From NCBI GenBank assembly GCA_028867675.1, contig JAGWGA010000011.1, positions 1-46,692 of the forward strand: DNA of 46,692 nucleotides, given 5' to 3'. The notes under the pieces were generated by a model. The model did not search any database. It was not told where the DNA came from and saw nothing but the letters and a program-made list of their open reading frames with translations. Source of the DNA: Nitrososphaerota archaeon (GTDB taxonomy: Archaea > Thermoproteota > Nitrososphaeria > Nitrososphaerales > Nitrosopumilaceae). A program made the translations under genes and the position numbers. Shown piece by piece: positions 33,370-41,892 of this stretch (positions within the stretch are counted from its first letter, which is position 1; each line of letters begins with the position of its first letter).

Positions 33370-34548
33370 TTGGTGAACATGTTGTTGAAAAAAACTACAA
33401 TGGATCAGGTAATTACAGAAACTAAACAAATCTTAAAAGAATATCATTTATGTGATTACTGCCTTGGAAGAATCTTTGCAAGTAGATTACATCTAGTTTC
33501 TCACAAAAATCTTGGTGGGAAAATTAGAAAAATTATAAAACAAAGTAATCCAAAATCATGTTATCTTTGTAAAAATCTAATGCCAGAACTTGGTGTATTC
33601 TTAACAAAGATGCTTGATATTTCAAAAGATTACGAATTTTCAACATTTTTAATAGGTGCAATTCTTCAACCTTCAATTTTAGACCGGGATGATATTGTTC
33701 GTTCGAAATTCAAGCTTCGTGGAATTGCAGGAATTAAAAGTGATATTACAAGAGAAATGGGGAAACAATTTGGGAAAAAGACTAGAACCAAAGTCGATTA
33801 TCAAAATCCAGATGTTGTATTTATGATTGATTTTAAAAAAGACATATGCGAAATAAAACCAAAAGCAGTGATACTACAAGGAAGATATACAAAAGAGATG
33901 AGAGGAATCCCTCAAAAACAACCCTCTTGTAACAGATGTGACGGAAAGGGATGTTTTGTCTGTGATTTCCATGGGATATCTGAATTTAACAGTGTAGAAG
34001 GTAAAATTGCTAAGTACATGTATGAAAAATTTGGCGCTCAACAAGCTAAAATAACTTGGATTGGAGGTGAAGATGAATCTAGCCTAGTTCTTGGAAACGG
34101 AAGGCCCTTTTTTGTCAAATTGATAAATCCACGCAAAAGAAAAATTTCATTACCAAAAAAGATCCAACTTGAAGGTGTCTCTATTTTGCACCTACGATCA
34201 GTTTCGAAGATTCCTACTGACCAAATTAAATTTAGGACAAATGTATTGTTGGAAATAGAAACAGAAAAAGATCTTGTTCCTGAAGCATTGAATGTATTGG
34301 AGGGTCTAAAAGACATGTCTATTTCAATTAGTGAAAATACATCTTGGAAGAACCAAAAAAGAATCTATGATGTAAAGATAAAAAAAATAGATCCTAGGTC
34401 ATTTACTATTCTTGTAGAATTGGATGGAGGAATACCGCTCAAGAGGTTTGTTACTGGGAATAATGTTGAACCAAACATAAGTGTGCTACTTGAAAATTCA
34501 TGCAAATGCAAAACATTCGATTTTCATAAAATAGCGCTCGGTAATTGA
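33370..34548 (+). CDS. pus10: tRNA pseudouridine synthase Pus10
   Basis: The 392-residue enzyme makes pseudouridine 54/55 in archaeal tRNA. An N-terminal zinc-binding part contains CDYCLGRIFA and CYLCKNL, a THUMP-like region follows, and the catalytic segment IGGEDESSLVLGNGRPFFVKLINP near residue 230 supplies the aspartate. CNRCDGKGCFVCDFHG near 180 forms a further cysteine cluster. The start is ambiguous among TTG 33370, GTG 33373 and ATG 33379, which differ by at most three residues. It is downstream of the DnaJ-Fer gene. Confidence 0.9.
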   Translation: MVNMLLKKTTMDQVITETKQILKEYHLCDYCLGRIFASRLHLVSHKNLGGKIRKIIKQSNPKSCYLCKNLMPELGVFLTKMLDISKDYEFSTFLIGAILQPSILDRDDIVRSKFKLRGIAGIKSDITREMGKQFGKKTRTKVDYQNPDVVFMIDFKKDICEIKPKAVILQGRYTKEMRGIPQKQPSCNRCDGKGCFVCDFHGISEFNSVEGKIAKYMYEKFGAQQAKITWIGGEDESSLVLGNGRPFFVKLINPRKRKISLPKKIQLEGVSILHLRSVSKIPTDQIKFRTNVLLEIETEKDLVPEALNVLEGLKDMSISISENTSWKNQKRIYDVKIKKIDPRSFTILVELDGGIPLKRFVTGNNVEPNISVLLENSCKCKTFDFHKIALGN

Positions 34549-34659
34549 ATTTTTCAAGTGATTAAAACATAGGCCAAGTCTGATCTTTTAACTGAAATAA
34601 AACCATCTGAATTTATCTCATGTCAAGCTTTTATTATAGTCTAATTCAAACTTGTTCGA

Positions 34660-35367
34660 TTGGATCCTTTACTTAGAGTGCACGAAGCTTACAAAAACGG
34701 ACTAATTCCTGAGAAAATTCATTCCTTAATTGTAAAAAGATTTGAGGTTACTTTATCTGGAATACAGCGAATAGAAAAAGCATCTGGAATCAATTTCCCG
34801 CTTGCATATGTAGAACCATCAGTTGTTGTATCTCATCCTTCTCATGGTTCCTTTGACTATGGAATTTTATTTGCAAGGACAATTCCCATTATTTCTAATG
34901 ATAAATTAAACGTCATAATTCAGATTACTGCTCCACTTGTGGCATATGGTCTTAAGGGAACGATTCATGCTATTTTGGCCCATGAGTTTTTACACTATTT
35001 GGAATTAATTAGAAGAATTTCAAAAATGGATATCATATCTGATGAACTAAGTGGAAATCTTTTTGAAAGTAGTTACACCGATTCGACAAAACTCTTTGAA
35101 CCTAGAGCCGTATTTGATGACAAAACCTTACTCTCACATATTACTAAAAAATTCCCAGAAGGATTTAGAGACTATAAACTAGAAGATAAAGTACTCAAAC
35201 TCTGGATAGAAAAGAAACTTCCTATCATAAACATAATGATGGATACTAACATAGCTAAAATTCCTGCAACTGTTATAGCAAATACTACAATAGACCCATC
35301 TCTTTTGCAGAAATTAGATCAAATAGAACAAAAAGCTTCTCGTCTTAGAAAGAAAAAATTATACTAA
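34660..35367 (+). CDS. HExxH putative metalloprotease
   Basis: The 235-residue protein has a single zincin-type motif HAILAHEFLHYLE with H108, E109 and H112, inside an amphipathic helix following APLVAYGLKGTIH. No signal peptide is seen. The C-terminal region is helical and ends in a basic tail (SRLRKKKLY). The third ligand cannot be fixed by eye; acidic residues follow in DIISDELSGN. The start is TTG 34660, about 26 bp after a TTTATTATAG TATA-like element. I do not recognise the family; zinc-protease function is inferred from HExxH only. It ends exactly where the convergent S27ae gene ends. Confidence 0.65.
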   Translation: MDPLLRVHEAYKNGLIPEKIHSLIVKRFEVTLSGIQRIEKASGINFPLAYVEPSVVVSHPSHGSFDYGILFARTIPIISNDKLNVIIQITAPLVAYGLKGTIHAILAHEFLHYLELIRRISKMDIISDELSGNLFESSYTDSTKLFEPRAVFDDKTLLSHITKKFPEGFRDYKLEDKVLKLWIEKKLPIINIMMDTNIAKIPATVIANTTIDPSLLQKLDQIEQKASRLRKKKLY

Positions 35368-35541
35368 TTATTGATTAAATTCTGTAAATCCGCACTTGCC
35401 GCAGCTTTTTCTGTCTTTATGATTTGACATGAATACCCCCTTACCACATCTTGAACATTCTTTTCTTGTTCTTTCTACTTTCTCTCCAGAAACTTTGTAG
35501 TATTTGTAAACGGATGGACTTGAACCTTTCTTGCCTGCCAT
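35368..35541 (-). CDS. rps27ae: 30S ribosomal protein S27ae
   Basis: This 57-residue basic zinc protein reads MAGKKGSSPSVYKYYKVSG at its start and has four cysteines as CSRCG and CGKCG, the S27ae zinc finger. Its ATG overlaps the TAA of S24e by one base, so the two are translationally coupled, as in many archaea. Unlike the eukaryotic form there is no ubiquitin fusion. Confidence 0.93.
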   Translation of the reverse strand: MAGKKGSSPSVYKYYKVSGEKVERTRKECSRCGKGVFMSNHKDRKSCGKCGFTEFNQ

Positions 35542-35894
35542 TACTTACTCTCTTCCTTTGGTGCTTCTGCTTGCTCTGCCGGAGATTCGCCTTCTGCTTT
35601 TGCACCGGCGCCTTTGGCTTTTTCTATTCTTGCAAAAACAGCTGCCTTGAGATGTTCTTTTGCAAGTTTTTCATCTTCATATACGTAGAAACTTCCTGAC
35701 ACTACTGGCCTTCCAGTATCATTTTTCAAAAGAATTGGTATTACAATTTTTCCTTCTAGATTGAATTTTTTTGAAATCATGTCTACTGCTTCGAGTTTTT
35801 TTAGTCTACCCGAAAGCCCTTTGAAATTACAAGTAATCTCTCTTCTTGATAGTAGGGGATTCTTTACATCTCTTGTAACTTCGATCATGGACAT
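35541..35894 (-). CDS. rps24e: 30S ribosomal protein S24e
   Basis: The 117-residue protein begins MSMIEVTRDVKNPLLSRREI and continues through KKFNLEGKIVIPILLKNDTGRPVVSGSFYVYEDEKLAKEH, typical of S24e; a glutamate/alanine-rich tail (GAKAEGESPAEQAEAPKEE) follows. A longer frame starts at TTG 35903, but the ATG at 35894 is about 26 bp after a TATA-like TTTATA (35921-35926, minus strand), so it is preferred. It is the first gene of the two-gene unit with S27ae. Confidence 0.93.
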   Translation of the reverse strand: MSMIEVTRDVKNPLLSRREITCNFKGLSGRLKKLEAVDMISKKFNLEGKIVIPILLKNDTGRPVVSGSFYVYEDEKLAKEHLKAAVFARIEKAKGAGAKAEGESPAEQAEAPKEESK

Positions 35895-35976
35895 GTAATC
35901 CAAGTCCTTTTAATAGTTCATATAAATCTTAACGGCCTTTGAGAACAAATTTAAGAAATCAATATGCTCTTAGTCC

Positions 35977-36537
35977 GTGGATAGATTTATGGTTCACCTG
36001 AAAAACTCAGGTTATGTTCCAACAGATGCCAAAACATTGCTTGCAAGAGCTGATCAATTAACTTCTGAATTGGATGTTGTTGTCCGAGATATGAGAGTCT
36101 CAACAAAACATTTGGAATTTGATGTGTCTGTAAAAAAAGAAGAACTGGATAAAGTTGTAAAAAAATTTGAGCCGATTGGTTCTCTTGACGATGCAAGACA
36201 TGTTGTAGAAGAACATATAGAAAAAGAAGAGGCACTAAAAAGAGCAAGGCAATACTTTGATGACGAAAGGTATTGGGAATGTCACGAAGTTCTAGAGGGC
36301 GTATGGAAAAAAACACATGAAGGAGAAAAAGATCTTGTCCAAGGAATAATTCTTGTTGCAGCGGCATTGGTTCATTATCAAAAAAATGAAAATGAAATAT
36401 GTTTTTCAATAATGAAAAGAGCAATGGAAAAACTATCAAGTGCTTCTGGTATATACCACGATGTGGACATAGACAAGTTTAGGAAGGCAACTGAGAAAAT
36501 AATTTCTTCACAAAAAATTGAGCCGTTTAAGATTTAA
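35977..36537 (+). CDS. DUF309 domain protein
   Basis: The 186-residue protein ends (about 85-165) in the DUF309 helical domain with the diagnostic ERYWECHEVLEGVWKKT and DLVQGIILVAAALVHYQK segments. The histidine/glutamate pair in CHEVLE may bind metal. The first 80 residues are a separate alpha/beta domain. GTG at 35977 or ATG at 35989 could start translation. It converges with ApgM, and the two stop codons overlap by 11 bp. Biochemical function of DUF309 is not established. Confidence 0.8.
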   Translation: MDRFMVHLKNSGYVPTDAKTLLARADQLTSELDVVVRDMRVSTKHLEFDVSVKKEELDKVVKKFEPIGSLDDARHVVEEHIEKEEALKRARQYFDDERYWECHEVLEGVWKKTHEGEKDLVQGIILVAAALVHYQKNENEICFSIMKRAMEKLSSASGIYHDVDIDKFRKATEKIISSQKIEPFKI

Positions 36538-37807
36538 TTGTCTTTATTGCAGTACTAATGACATTTGCCCCTATAAGAAGTCCGATGCTACCTTTCTTTG
36601 CCTGATCCTCTGTAAATCTAGTGGTTCCATCTTTTTTGACAAAATCTCCTGACACTAAAACCGGGACTGGATCATCACTATGGCTTTTGTTTATGCATGG
36701 TGTAGAGTGATCACCTGATATGACAACAGCTACTTTTGATGTATCTATGTTGTCAAGCAGGGTGCCAAAGAATCTGTTATCTATTTCTTCTATGTTTTGC
36801 ATCTTGCCTATTGCATCACCGTCATGGCCAAATTCATCTGGTCCCTTGATATGAACATAAATTGCATTTTGTGTCTCCATGGCTTTAGCTGCAACACGTG
36901 CTTTTTCTTCATAATCCGTTAGACCTCCGGCACTAAATGATTTCATTTTTAGAACATTTGCAATACCAATCTCAACTGGCATGTCTACTATGCATGAAAA
37001 TTGCATTTCATGTAGGCTGTTTATTGGAGCAACATCTGGAAATTTATTTCCTGCATCACGTACAAGAATGGAATTTAACAACTTTTTTCCTTGTTCCGCT
37101 CTTCTCTTGTTTGTAGCACTATCTTTCATTATTTGTAGGGATTTGTCTGTAAATTCATTTACCAGTGATGCAGAAAGCCTAGCACTATCTGATTCGTTTA
37201 AGGGCAATGATTTTTCTACCTTCATGTAATCTCCAACAGCTTTTGCAACTCCCATACCACCTATTCTTGCATAAGCTGGATCAGTATTGCTAATATCTGG
37301 TGTTAGGAATACTCCTTCACATCTTATTCTTACAATTAATCTATGACCTATGGTGGGAGCAACAACAACTGATGCCTTAGGATTTGAAAACTTTAATTTC
37401 TCTTCTATTTCACGCGCTATATCTTGTGCATCTTTCTTTTCTATCAATCGTCCCGCTCTTCTGTCTGTGATAATTCTCTCATCATTTATTGTAGCGAAGT
37501 TTCCACGTAATGCCAAGTCCCCACTTTTAAAATCGATTCCAACTCCAATTGCCTCAATTACTCCACGTCCCACATATTCCACATTTTTAAAATCATACCC
37601 AAGCATGTTGAATACTGCAATGTCTGACTGAGGTGCTATGCCCTTTCCAACTGAAATTACCTCACCACTTGCACCATTTCTTGCAAGTCTGTCTAGATTT
37701 GGTGTTTTTGCATAACTTAGAGGTGTAGATCCTTTCAGGTCGGGATGAGGAAGATCGCCTACCCCGTCTAAAAGTACATACACCATGTGAATGTCCGAAT
37801 TGTTCAT
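36527..37807 (-). CDS. apgM: 2,3-bisphosphoglycerate-independent phosphoglycerate mutase, archaeal type
   Basis: The 426-residue enzyme interconverts 3- and 2-phosphoglycerate. It has the alkaline-phosphatase-superfamily layout: metal-binding MVYVLLDGVGD at the N-terminus, catalytic serine in IAPQSDIAVFNMLGY near 60, and C-terminal metal ligands in IKGPDEFGHDGD and VISGDHSTPC. Length and motifs match archaeal ApgM rather than bacterial GpmI. It appears monocistronic. Confidence 0.94.
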   Translation of the reverse strand: MNNSDIHMVYVLLDGVGDLPHPDLKGSTPLSYAKTPNLDRLARNGASGEVISVGKGIAPQSDIAVFNMLGYDFKNVEYVGRGVIEAIGVGIDFKSGDLALRGNFATINDERIITDRRAGRLIEKKDAQDIAREIEEKLKFSNPKASVVVAPTIGHRLIVRIRCEGVFLTPDISNTDPAYARIGGMGVAKAVGDYMKVEKSLPLNESDSARLSASLVNEFTDKSLQIMKDSATNKRRAEQGKKLLNSILVRDAGNKFPDVAPINSLHEMQFSCIVDMPVEIGIANVLKMKSFSAGGLTDYEEKARVAAKAMETQNAIYVHIKGPDEFGHDGDAIGKMQNIEEIDNRFFGTLLDNIDTSKVAVVISGDHSTPCINKSHSDDPVPVLVSGDFVKKDGTTRFTEDQAKKGSIGLLIGANVISTAIKTIKS

Positions 37808-37928
37808 TTTTTACTCCCCATCTTTTGGTTTTTCCATATCACAGATAAACCTTGATTTTTTTAAGCGATCTAAATTCGAACAAATTTGTATGCTATGTGA
37901 TACGAATTAATTCTTGATAAAAAGAAAA

Positions 37929-38363
37929 TTAAGATGATGCTATGGCAGATAATTTTATCTTGAAATTCAATCTCTTTCCTGCAAGAGGATGATTCAAGTC
38001 TACTGTAACTATTCTACCTTCTATTGATGTAATTATTGCTGGAACCTTCTCTCCTGTTGGAAGTCCAGCTTCGAACAATAATCCTGGTACAAGTTCTGCA
38101 TCTTGCGGGAAAATTTCTTTTGGCACCTTTTGGATTAAGGTTGGATCGTGCTCTCCATATGCTTCTGCTGGAGCAATAGTAAATTGTTTTTCTTCACCTT
38201 CCTTCATTCCAAGTATGACATCATCAAATCCCTTAATCACGTGACCACTACCTACTTCAAATTCTAACAAGTTTCCTTGGTCTACATTACTATCAAAGAT
38301 TGTTCCGTCATCTAGAGTTCCTGTATATTCTATCTTTACTTTATCTCCATTCTTTGCAGTCAA
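37929..38363 (-). CDS. FKBP-type peptidyl-prolyl isomerase, SlyD-like
   Basis: The 144-residue protein has the FKBP core: GDKVKIEYTGTLDDGTIFDSN, VGSGHVIKGFDDVILGMKEGE and DLNHPLAGKRLNFKI. An insert-in-flap region (about 70-115, HDPTLIQKVPKEIFPQDAELVPG) is typical of SlyD-type chaperone isomerases. It has no histidine-rich metal tail. The start is TTG at 38363, about 26 bp after a TTTTAAC TATA-like element, so leaderless. It assists folding in the cytosol. Confidence 0.92.
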   Translation of the reverse strand: MTAKNGDKVKIEYTGTLDDGTIFDSNVDQGNLLEFEVGSGHVIKGFDDVILGMKEGEEKQFTIAPAEAYGEHDPTLIQKVPKEIFPQDAELVPGLLFEAGLPTGEKVPAIITSIEGRIVTVDLNHPLAGKRLNFKIKLSAIASS

Positions 38364-38462
38364 TGTTTTATCATCCTTGCTTGTATGTTAAAACATTCCT
38401 TCATATTTTCCTCACAAATGTGTACTAGAAAAGTTCTTTGGTATTTGGCTTTAAGATGTGTA

Positions 38463-39017
38463 TTATTCCTCGGGAGGAAATTGTTTTGCAAGTTCTTCGG
38501 CAAATCTCTCGTATTCTTCTCTTGTTTTTCCAATTTCTTTGAGTTTTGTACTCTCAACATCGTTTAGACTTTTGTTTACTTGCTCTACGTCATTTCTAAG
38601 TGCCATTTCTGCCATCTCAAATAATCTGTTATTTTCTTTCCATAGGTGTTGTACCACATGATTGATGTATTCTTGCATATCTGTTATCAACTGGGTCGCA
38701 TCCCCGCTCTTGAGATATGTCTTAGAAGAAGCATCCATTCTTGCTGCAATCTTTCGGGTCACTTCGTGTTCCATTAGCATAACTGCAATAGGACCTGTAT
38801 TTCGTGGCATTCCTTTTTTTTCAAGTTCTGGAAAGAGAGAATTTTCTTCCTTTCCATGATGACATACATCTGTAAAGTTTATAGAAAAATCAATTACTTG
38901 ATTTAGGATTGGTTCAGGTATGGACTTGCCAGATTTTAGTAATGGTAAAGTAGACCACATTGATTTTAGTACTTTTTCAATCAAAGCATGATCTTTTCTT
39001 AATGATACTGTTGACAT
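38463..39017 (-). CDS. hemerythrin HHE domain protein
   Basis: The 184-residue (from ATG 39017) all-helical protein carries the HHE iron-binding pattern: HALIEKVLKSMW near the start, VCHHGKEENSLFPELE near 55, MEHEVTRKIAARMD near 90 and HVVQHLWKENNRLFEMAE near 125. These could bind a di-iron centre for O2, NO or redox sensing. A TTG at 39023 would add two residues. A glutamate-rich helix ends the protein. It is apparently transcribed alone. Confidence 0.88.
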   Translation of the reverse strand: MSTVSLRKDHALIEKVLKSMWSTLPLLKSGKSIPEPILNQVIDFSINFTDVCHHGKEENSLFPELEKKGMPRNTGPIAVMLMEHEVTRKIAARMDASSKTYLKSGDATQLITDMQEYINHVVQHLWKENNRLFEMAEMALRNDVEQVNKSLNDVESTKLKEIGKTREEYERFAEELAKQFPPEE

Positions 39018-39166
39018 TAACAATTTGCAAGATCTGATCTTCCAATTTAAGTTTAATTTTTTGCAAAATTATGCTTATAGACTGATAATGCCAAAATTTC
39101 ACTCTGTTGGTAGTGTTTTCCGATCTTTGCAAAGGTTTTAAATTGCTAGATCCAAAATCTAGCAGT

Positions 39167-40183
39167 ATGGGGGATTTAAGGAAGGATTATTCTATTGACA
39201 GGTTTGTAATTGTGTCTTCTGAAAATAACTCTGTAAACGATTCCAAGAAATGTCCTTACTGTCCTGGAAATGAATCAATGACAAATCCTTCGACACTTTC
39301 ACTAGTTGCAAAGGATGGCATGTTGCAAAGACTGCAAGATACAGAGGATAACTATGTTCAAAATTGGTCAGTTAGAGTATTTGAAAGTAAAAATCCTGTT
39401 GTTACTACTACATCTGAAAATTCCTATAGTGACAGACCACTTTACAGCGAACCTGCTTATGGATATCATTATGTAGTCGTAGCTTCCGAAAAGCACAAAG
39501 ATTCTCTTGCAAGTATATCTACTGAACAATGGTCTAATGTTTTAGTAGTTATTCAAGACAGACTGCGATGGCTATACACTCAACGCGGAGTTACATATGT
39601 TGCAATATATGTAAATCATGGGAAAGAAGCTGGCGGTGCCACAAATCATGCACATCTTAACGTTGTAACCTTTTCCACAATTCCTCCTGTAATAGAACAA
39701 GAAGCGGAAGCCGCACACAAAATACTAAATGAAAAAGGAATCTGTCCGATGTGCCAGACTGTGGGTACTGAAACAGGCGGGCCAAGACAAATACTTCAGA
39801 CCGAAGGTTTTGTTGCTTTCTGCCCATGGGCGCCATCTCATCCATATGAATTTTGGATTTATCCAAAAAAACACATAACAAGCTTTTCTAAAATAACTCA
39901 AAAAGAGATAAACGATTTATCTTTGATATTACGTGCAACACTTGGTGGGCTTGCAAATACTATGAAGAGTCTATCCTATAACATGGTCTTTCATTTATCT
40001 CCGGAAAAGAAAAACAATAGACAGATTCATTGGCACATAGAAGTGTATCCACAAGCTGATCCTTGGTCAGGACTTGAAAGGGGATATGGAGTATTTCTTA
40101 ACAAAGTAACTCCTGAAAAATCTGCAGAAGAGCTTGGGGCCGCATGTAGAAAAGAACTTGCAGGTCTTGTCGGAATAGTTTAG
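39167..40183 (+). CDS. galT: galactose-1-phosphate uridylyltransferase family
   Basis: The 338-residue protein has GalT features: MGDLRKDYSIDRFVIVSSEN at the N-terminus, zinc-ligand cysteines CPYCPGN, a first HIT-like segment HYVVVASEKHKDSL, NHGKEAGGATNHAHLNVV, a second cysteine pair CPMC, and QIHWHIEVYPQ with the catalytic HxH-type histidines. The frame is open from TTG 39107, but a TATA-like TTTTAAAT at 39136-39143 puts the transcript start at the ATG 39167. The exact sugar-nucleotide substrate in this organism is unknown; UDP-hexose exchange is the family reaction. Confidence 0.88.
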   Translation: MGDLRKDYSIDRFVIVSSENNSVNDSKKCPYCPGNESMTNPSTLSLVAKDGMLQRLQDTEDNYVQNWSVRVFESKNPVVTTTSENSYSDRPLYSEPAYGYHYVVVASEKHKDSLASISTEQWSNVLVVIQDRLRWLYTQRGVTYVAIYVNHGKEAGGATNHAHLNVVTFSTIPPVIEQEAEAAHKILNEKGICPMCQTVGTETGGPRQILQTEGFVAFCPWAPSHPYEFWIYPKKHITSFSKITQKEINDLSLILRATLGGLANTMKSLSYNMVFHLSPEKKNNRQIHWHIEVYPQADPWSGLERGYGVFLNKVTPEKSAEELGAACRKELAGLVGIV

Positions 40184-40225
40184 ACAATCCTTTGGTTTAT
40201 TTATTGAACTAAAGGATGGATTATC

Positions 40226-40654
40226 GTGGCAATTGAGAAGTGGATAGCTGTTGCAAGTCTTGGATTGTTTATCATGTTCTCAGCCCAGATGATAACGATT
40301 TGCATTTATCTTTCCCATCCATCAGAAGACATTGATCCTTCTTCTCAAATCAAAGAATTTGTTTCAATTAGTATTGCACCTGGATTGGTATTGGTAGGTT
40401 CATCTTTTCTACTTGCAAGAAGATATGGCTCAAGAATAGCTGGCTCACTAATCATAGCCGGAGGAATTGTAACAATCATTGGAATGTCCTATGTAAATAC
40501 GCTAATCCCAAAAATTATTCCTGCATATGTAGTACCAGAACTTACCATGTCTCCTGTTATATTTAGTGTAATTTCAATTCCGGTAATTATTGTAGGGACT
40601 CTATTGTTTAGAACCAAGCCCCTGCCTAAAAGGGATTACTTTTTTGACAGATGA
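40226..40654 (+). CDS. four-helix membrane protein, 142 residues
   Basis: Hydrophobic segments lie at about 7-30, 48-68, 73-95 and 108-130; the C-terminus is short, basic and cytosolic (RTKPLPKRDYFFDR). The start is GTG at 40226. No motif or family is recognised. It follows galT after 42 bp and may be co-transcribed with it. Its end overlaps the convergent GNAT gene by 19 bp. Confidence 0.65.
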   Translation: MAIEKWIAVASLGLFIMFSAQMITICIYLSHPSEDIDPSSQIKEFVSISIAPGLVLVGSSFLLARRYGSRIAGSLIIAGGIVTIIGMSYVNTLIPKIIPAYVVPELTMSPVIFSVISIPVIIVGTLLFRTKPLPKRDYFFDR

Positions 40655-41082
40655 TCAAATCTCATTGAATTTGAATGTCTCTTAAAGCCTAAATTTTCAT
40701 AAAAAGGAATCAGTTCATCTGTACAATCTAGAATAGTTTTGTAACAGCCCTTTTTCTCTGCGTATTGTAACAGTGATTTGACAATCATTTTTCCTACTCC
40801 TTTTCCTTGGTATTCTTTTCTTACTACTACATCTTCAATATGTCCGACTTTTCCTCCATCATGGATGAATTTTTGTTCAATCAATAGGGTGGTAGCACCT
40901 ATTACTTTTCCATTATCTATCGCAACATGGATTACATAATCTGGATTTTTTGAGATTTTATCAAAAATGGTATTTGCTTTTTTTGGTTTTATATGACTTG
41001 ATTTTCTAAGCGAGTCGAGTGATAATAGAAATCCATTATAGAGATCCTTTTTTTGTAATTTACGAATTTTGATAGATGACAT
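40636..41082 (-). CDS. GNAT N-acetyltransferase, GNA1-like
   Basis: The 148-residue protein has a GNAT fold with the acetyl-CoA P-loop region VVRKEYQGKGVGKMIVKSLLQYA and the C-terminal YKTILDCTDELIPFYENLGF, closest in pattern to glucosamine-6-phosphate N-acetyltransferase. It is 8 bp downstream of a sugar-phosphate nucleotidyltransferase, which supports a part in amino-sugar nucleotide synthesis. Substrate is inferred from pattern and neighbour. Confidence 0.78.
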   Translation of the reverse strand: MSSIKIRKLQKKDLYNGFLLSLDSLRKSSHIKPKKANTIFDKISKNPDYVIHVAIDNGKVIGATTLLIEQKFIHDGGKVGHIEDVVVRKEYQGKGVGKMIVKSLLQYAEKKGCYKTILDCTDELIPFYENLGFKRHSNSMRFDHLSKK

Positions 41083-41090
41083 GATTTGGT

Positions 41091-41792
41091 CTAAATCTGA
41101 CCTAATCGGGCGATATAATGCTGATATGCACGTCTGTATGATGCCTTGTCGCCTATGTCCAAAAAGCCCTTCTTAATTAGAAATCCACTAACTTTATTCT
41201 TCTTTGCTATTGCATTTCGTATAACATCATCCATTCCATATGGTTTGTTGGGAGGTATGAACTTGAAAATTCCTGGCTCCATTACATAACATCCAATGTT
41301 GATGTTTCCTTTAACCTCTGGTTTTTCACGCCATGCTTTTACTCTGTTGGCCTTGTCTGTTTCTATGAACCCATATTGTAATTTAGTTTTATATTCAAAT
41401 AATCCCATTGTGACAAATGATTTTTTTCTATGATGATCTGCAATCATACTTTTTAGTTTAAAATCAAATATTGAATCTCCATAGACGCAAACAAATGTAT
41501 CATCAATTAATTCTTCGGCAGTTTTTAACTGACCTGCAGTTGCAAGTGGTCTGTTTGCAATTGCATATTCGATTTTTACACCGAATCTACTACCGTCTTC
41601 AAAATAATCTTCAATTGTCTTTCTTAGATAGCTAACACATAGCACAAACGAATCAACTCCTCCTTCCTTAATCCATTCAATTAGGTGCTCTAAAAGTGGC
41701 TTTTCTCCTAGTGGAAGCATTGCCTTTGGAAGAAATGTGGTATATGGTTGTAATCGTGTGCCTAGGCCACCAGCTAGAATGACTGCTTTCAT
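41091..41792 (-). CDS. sugar-phosphate nucleotidyltransferase
   Basis: The 233-residue protein has the nucleotidyltransferase signature LAGGLGTRLQPYTTFLPKAMLPLGEKPLLEHLI at the N-terminus and the metal-binding VYGDSIFDF near 100. This is the catalytic core only, with no left-handed beta-helix acyltransferase domain. It makes an NDP-sugar from a sugar-1-phosphate; the base and sugar cannot be set from sequence. It precedes the GNAT gene in the same unit. Confidence 0.87.
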   Translation of the reverse strand: MKAVILAGGLGTRLQPYTTFLPKAMLPLGEKPLLEHLIEWIKEGGVDSFVLCVSYLRKTIEDYFEDGSRFGVKIEYAIANRPLATAGQLKTAEELIDDTFVCVYGDSIFDFKLKSMIADHHRKKSFVTMGLFEYKTKLQYGFIETDKANRVKAWREKPEVKGNINIGCYVMEPGIFKFIPPNKPYGMDDVIRNAIAKKNKVSGFLIKKGFLDIGDKASYRRAYQHYIARLGQI

Positions 41793-41831
41793 GTGATATA
41801 GTTTTGAATTTCTGGTATTTATATTGAAGGA

Positions 41832-41892
41832 TGAAATTTTTCTATGTTATAATCTTTGAAATTTTTCTATGTTATAATCTTTGAAATTTTTC
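41832..41892. repeat. 25-bp tandem repeat, 2.4 copies
   Basis: A 25-bp unit repeats exactly at 41832-41856 and 41857-41881, and a third partial copy continues to about 41892. The repeats cover the last codons and stop of thiDN and its 3' flank. Each copy contains the same stop-spanning sequence, so the protein end is unaffected. Likely a replication-slippage duplication. Confidence 0.9.
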
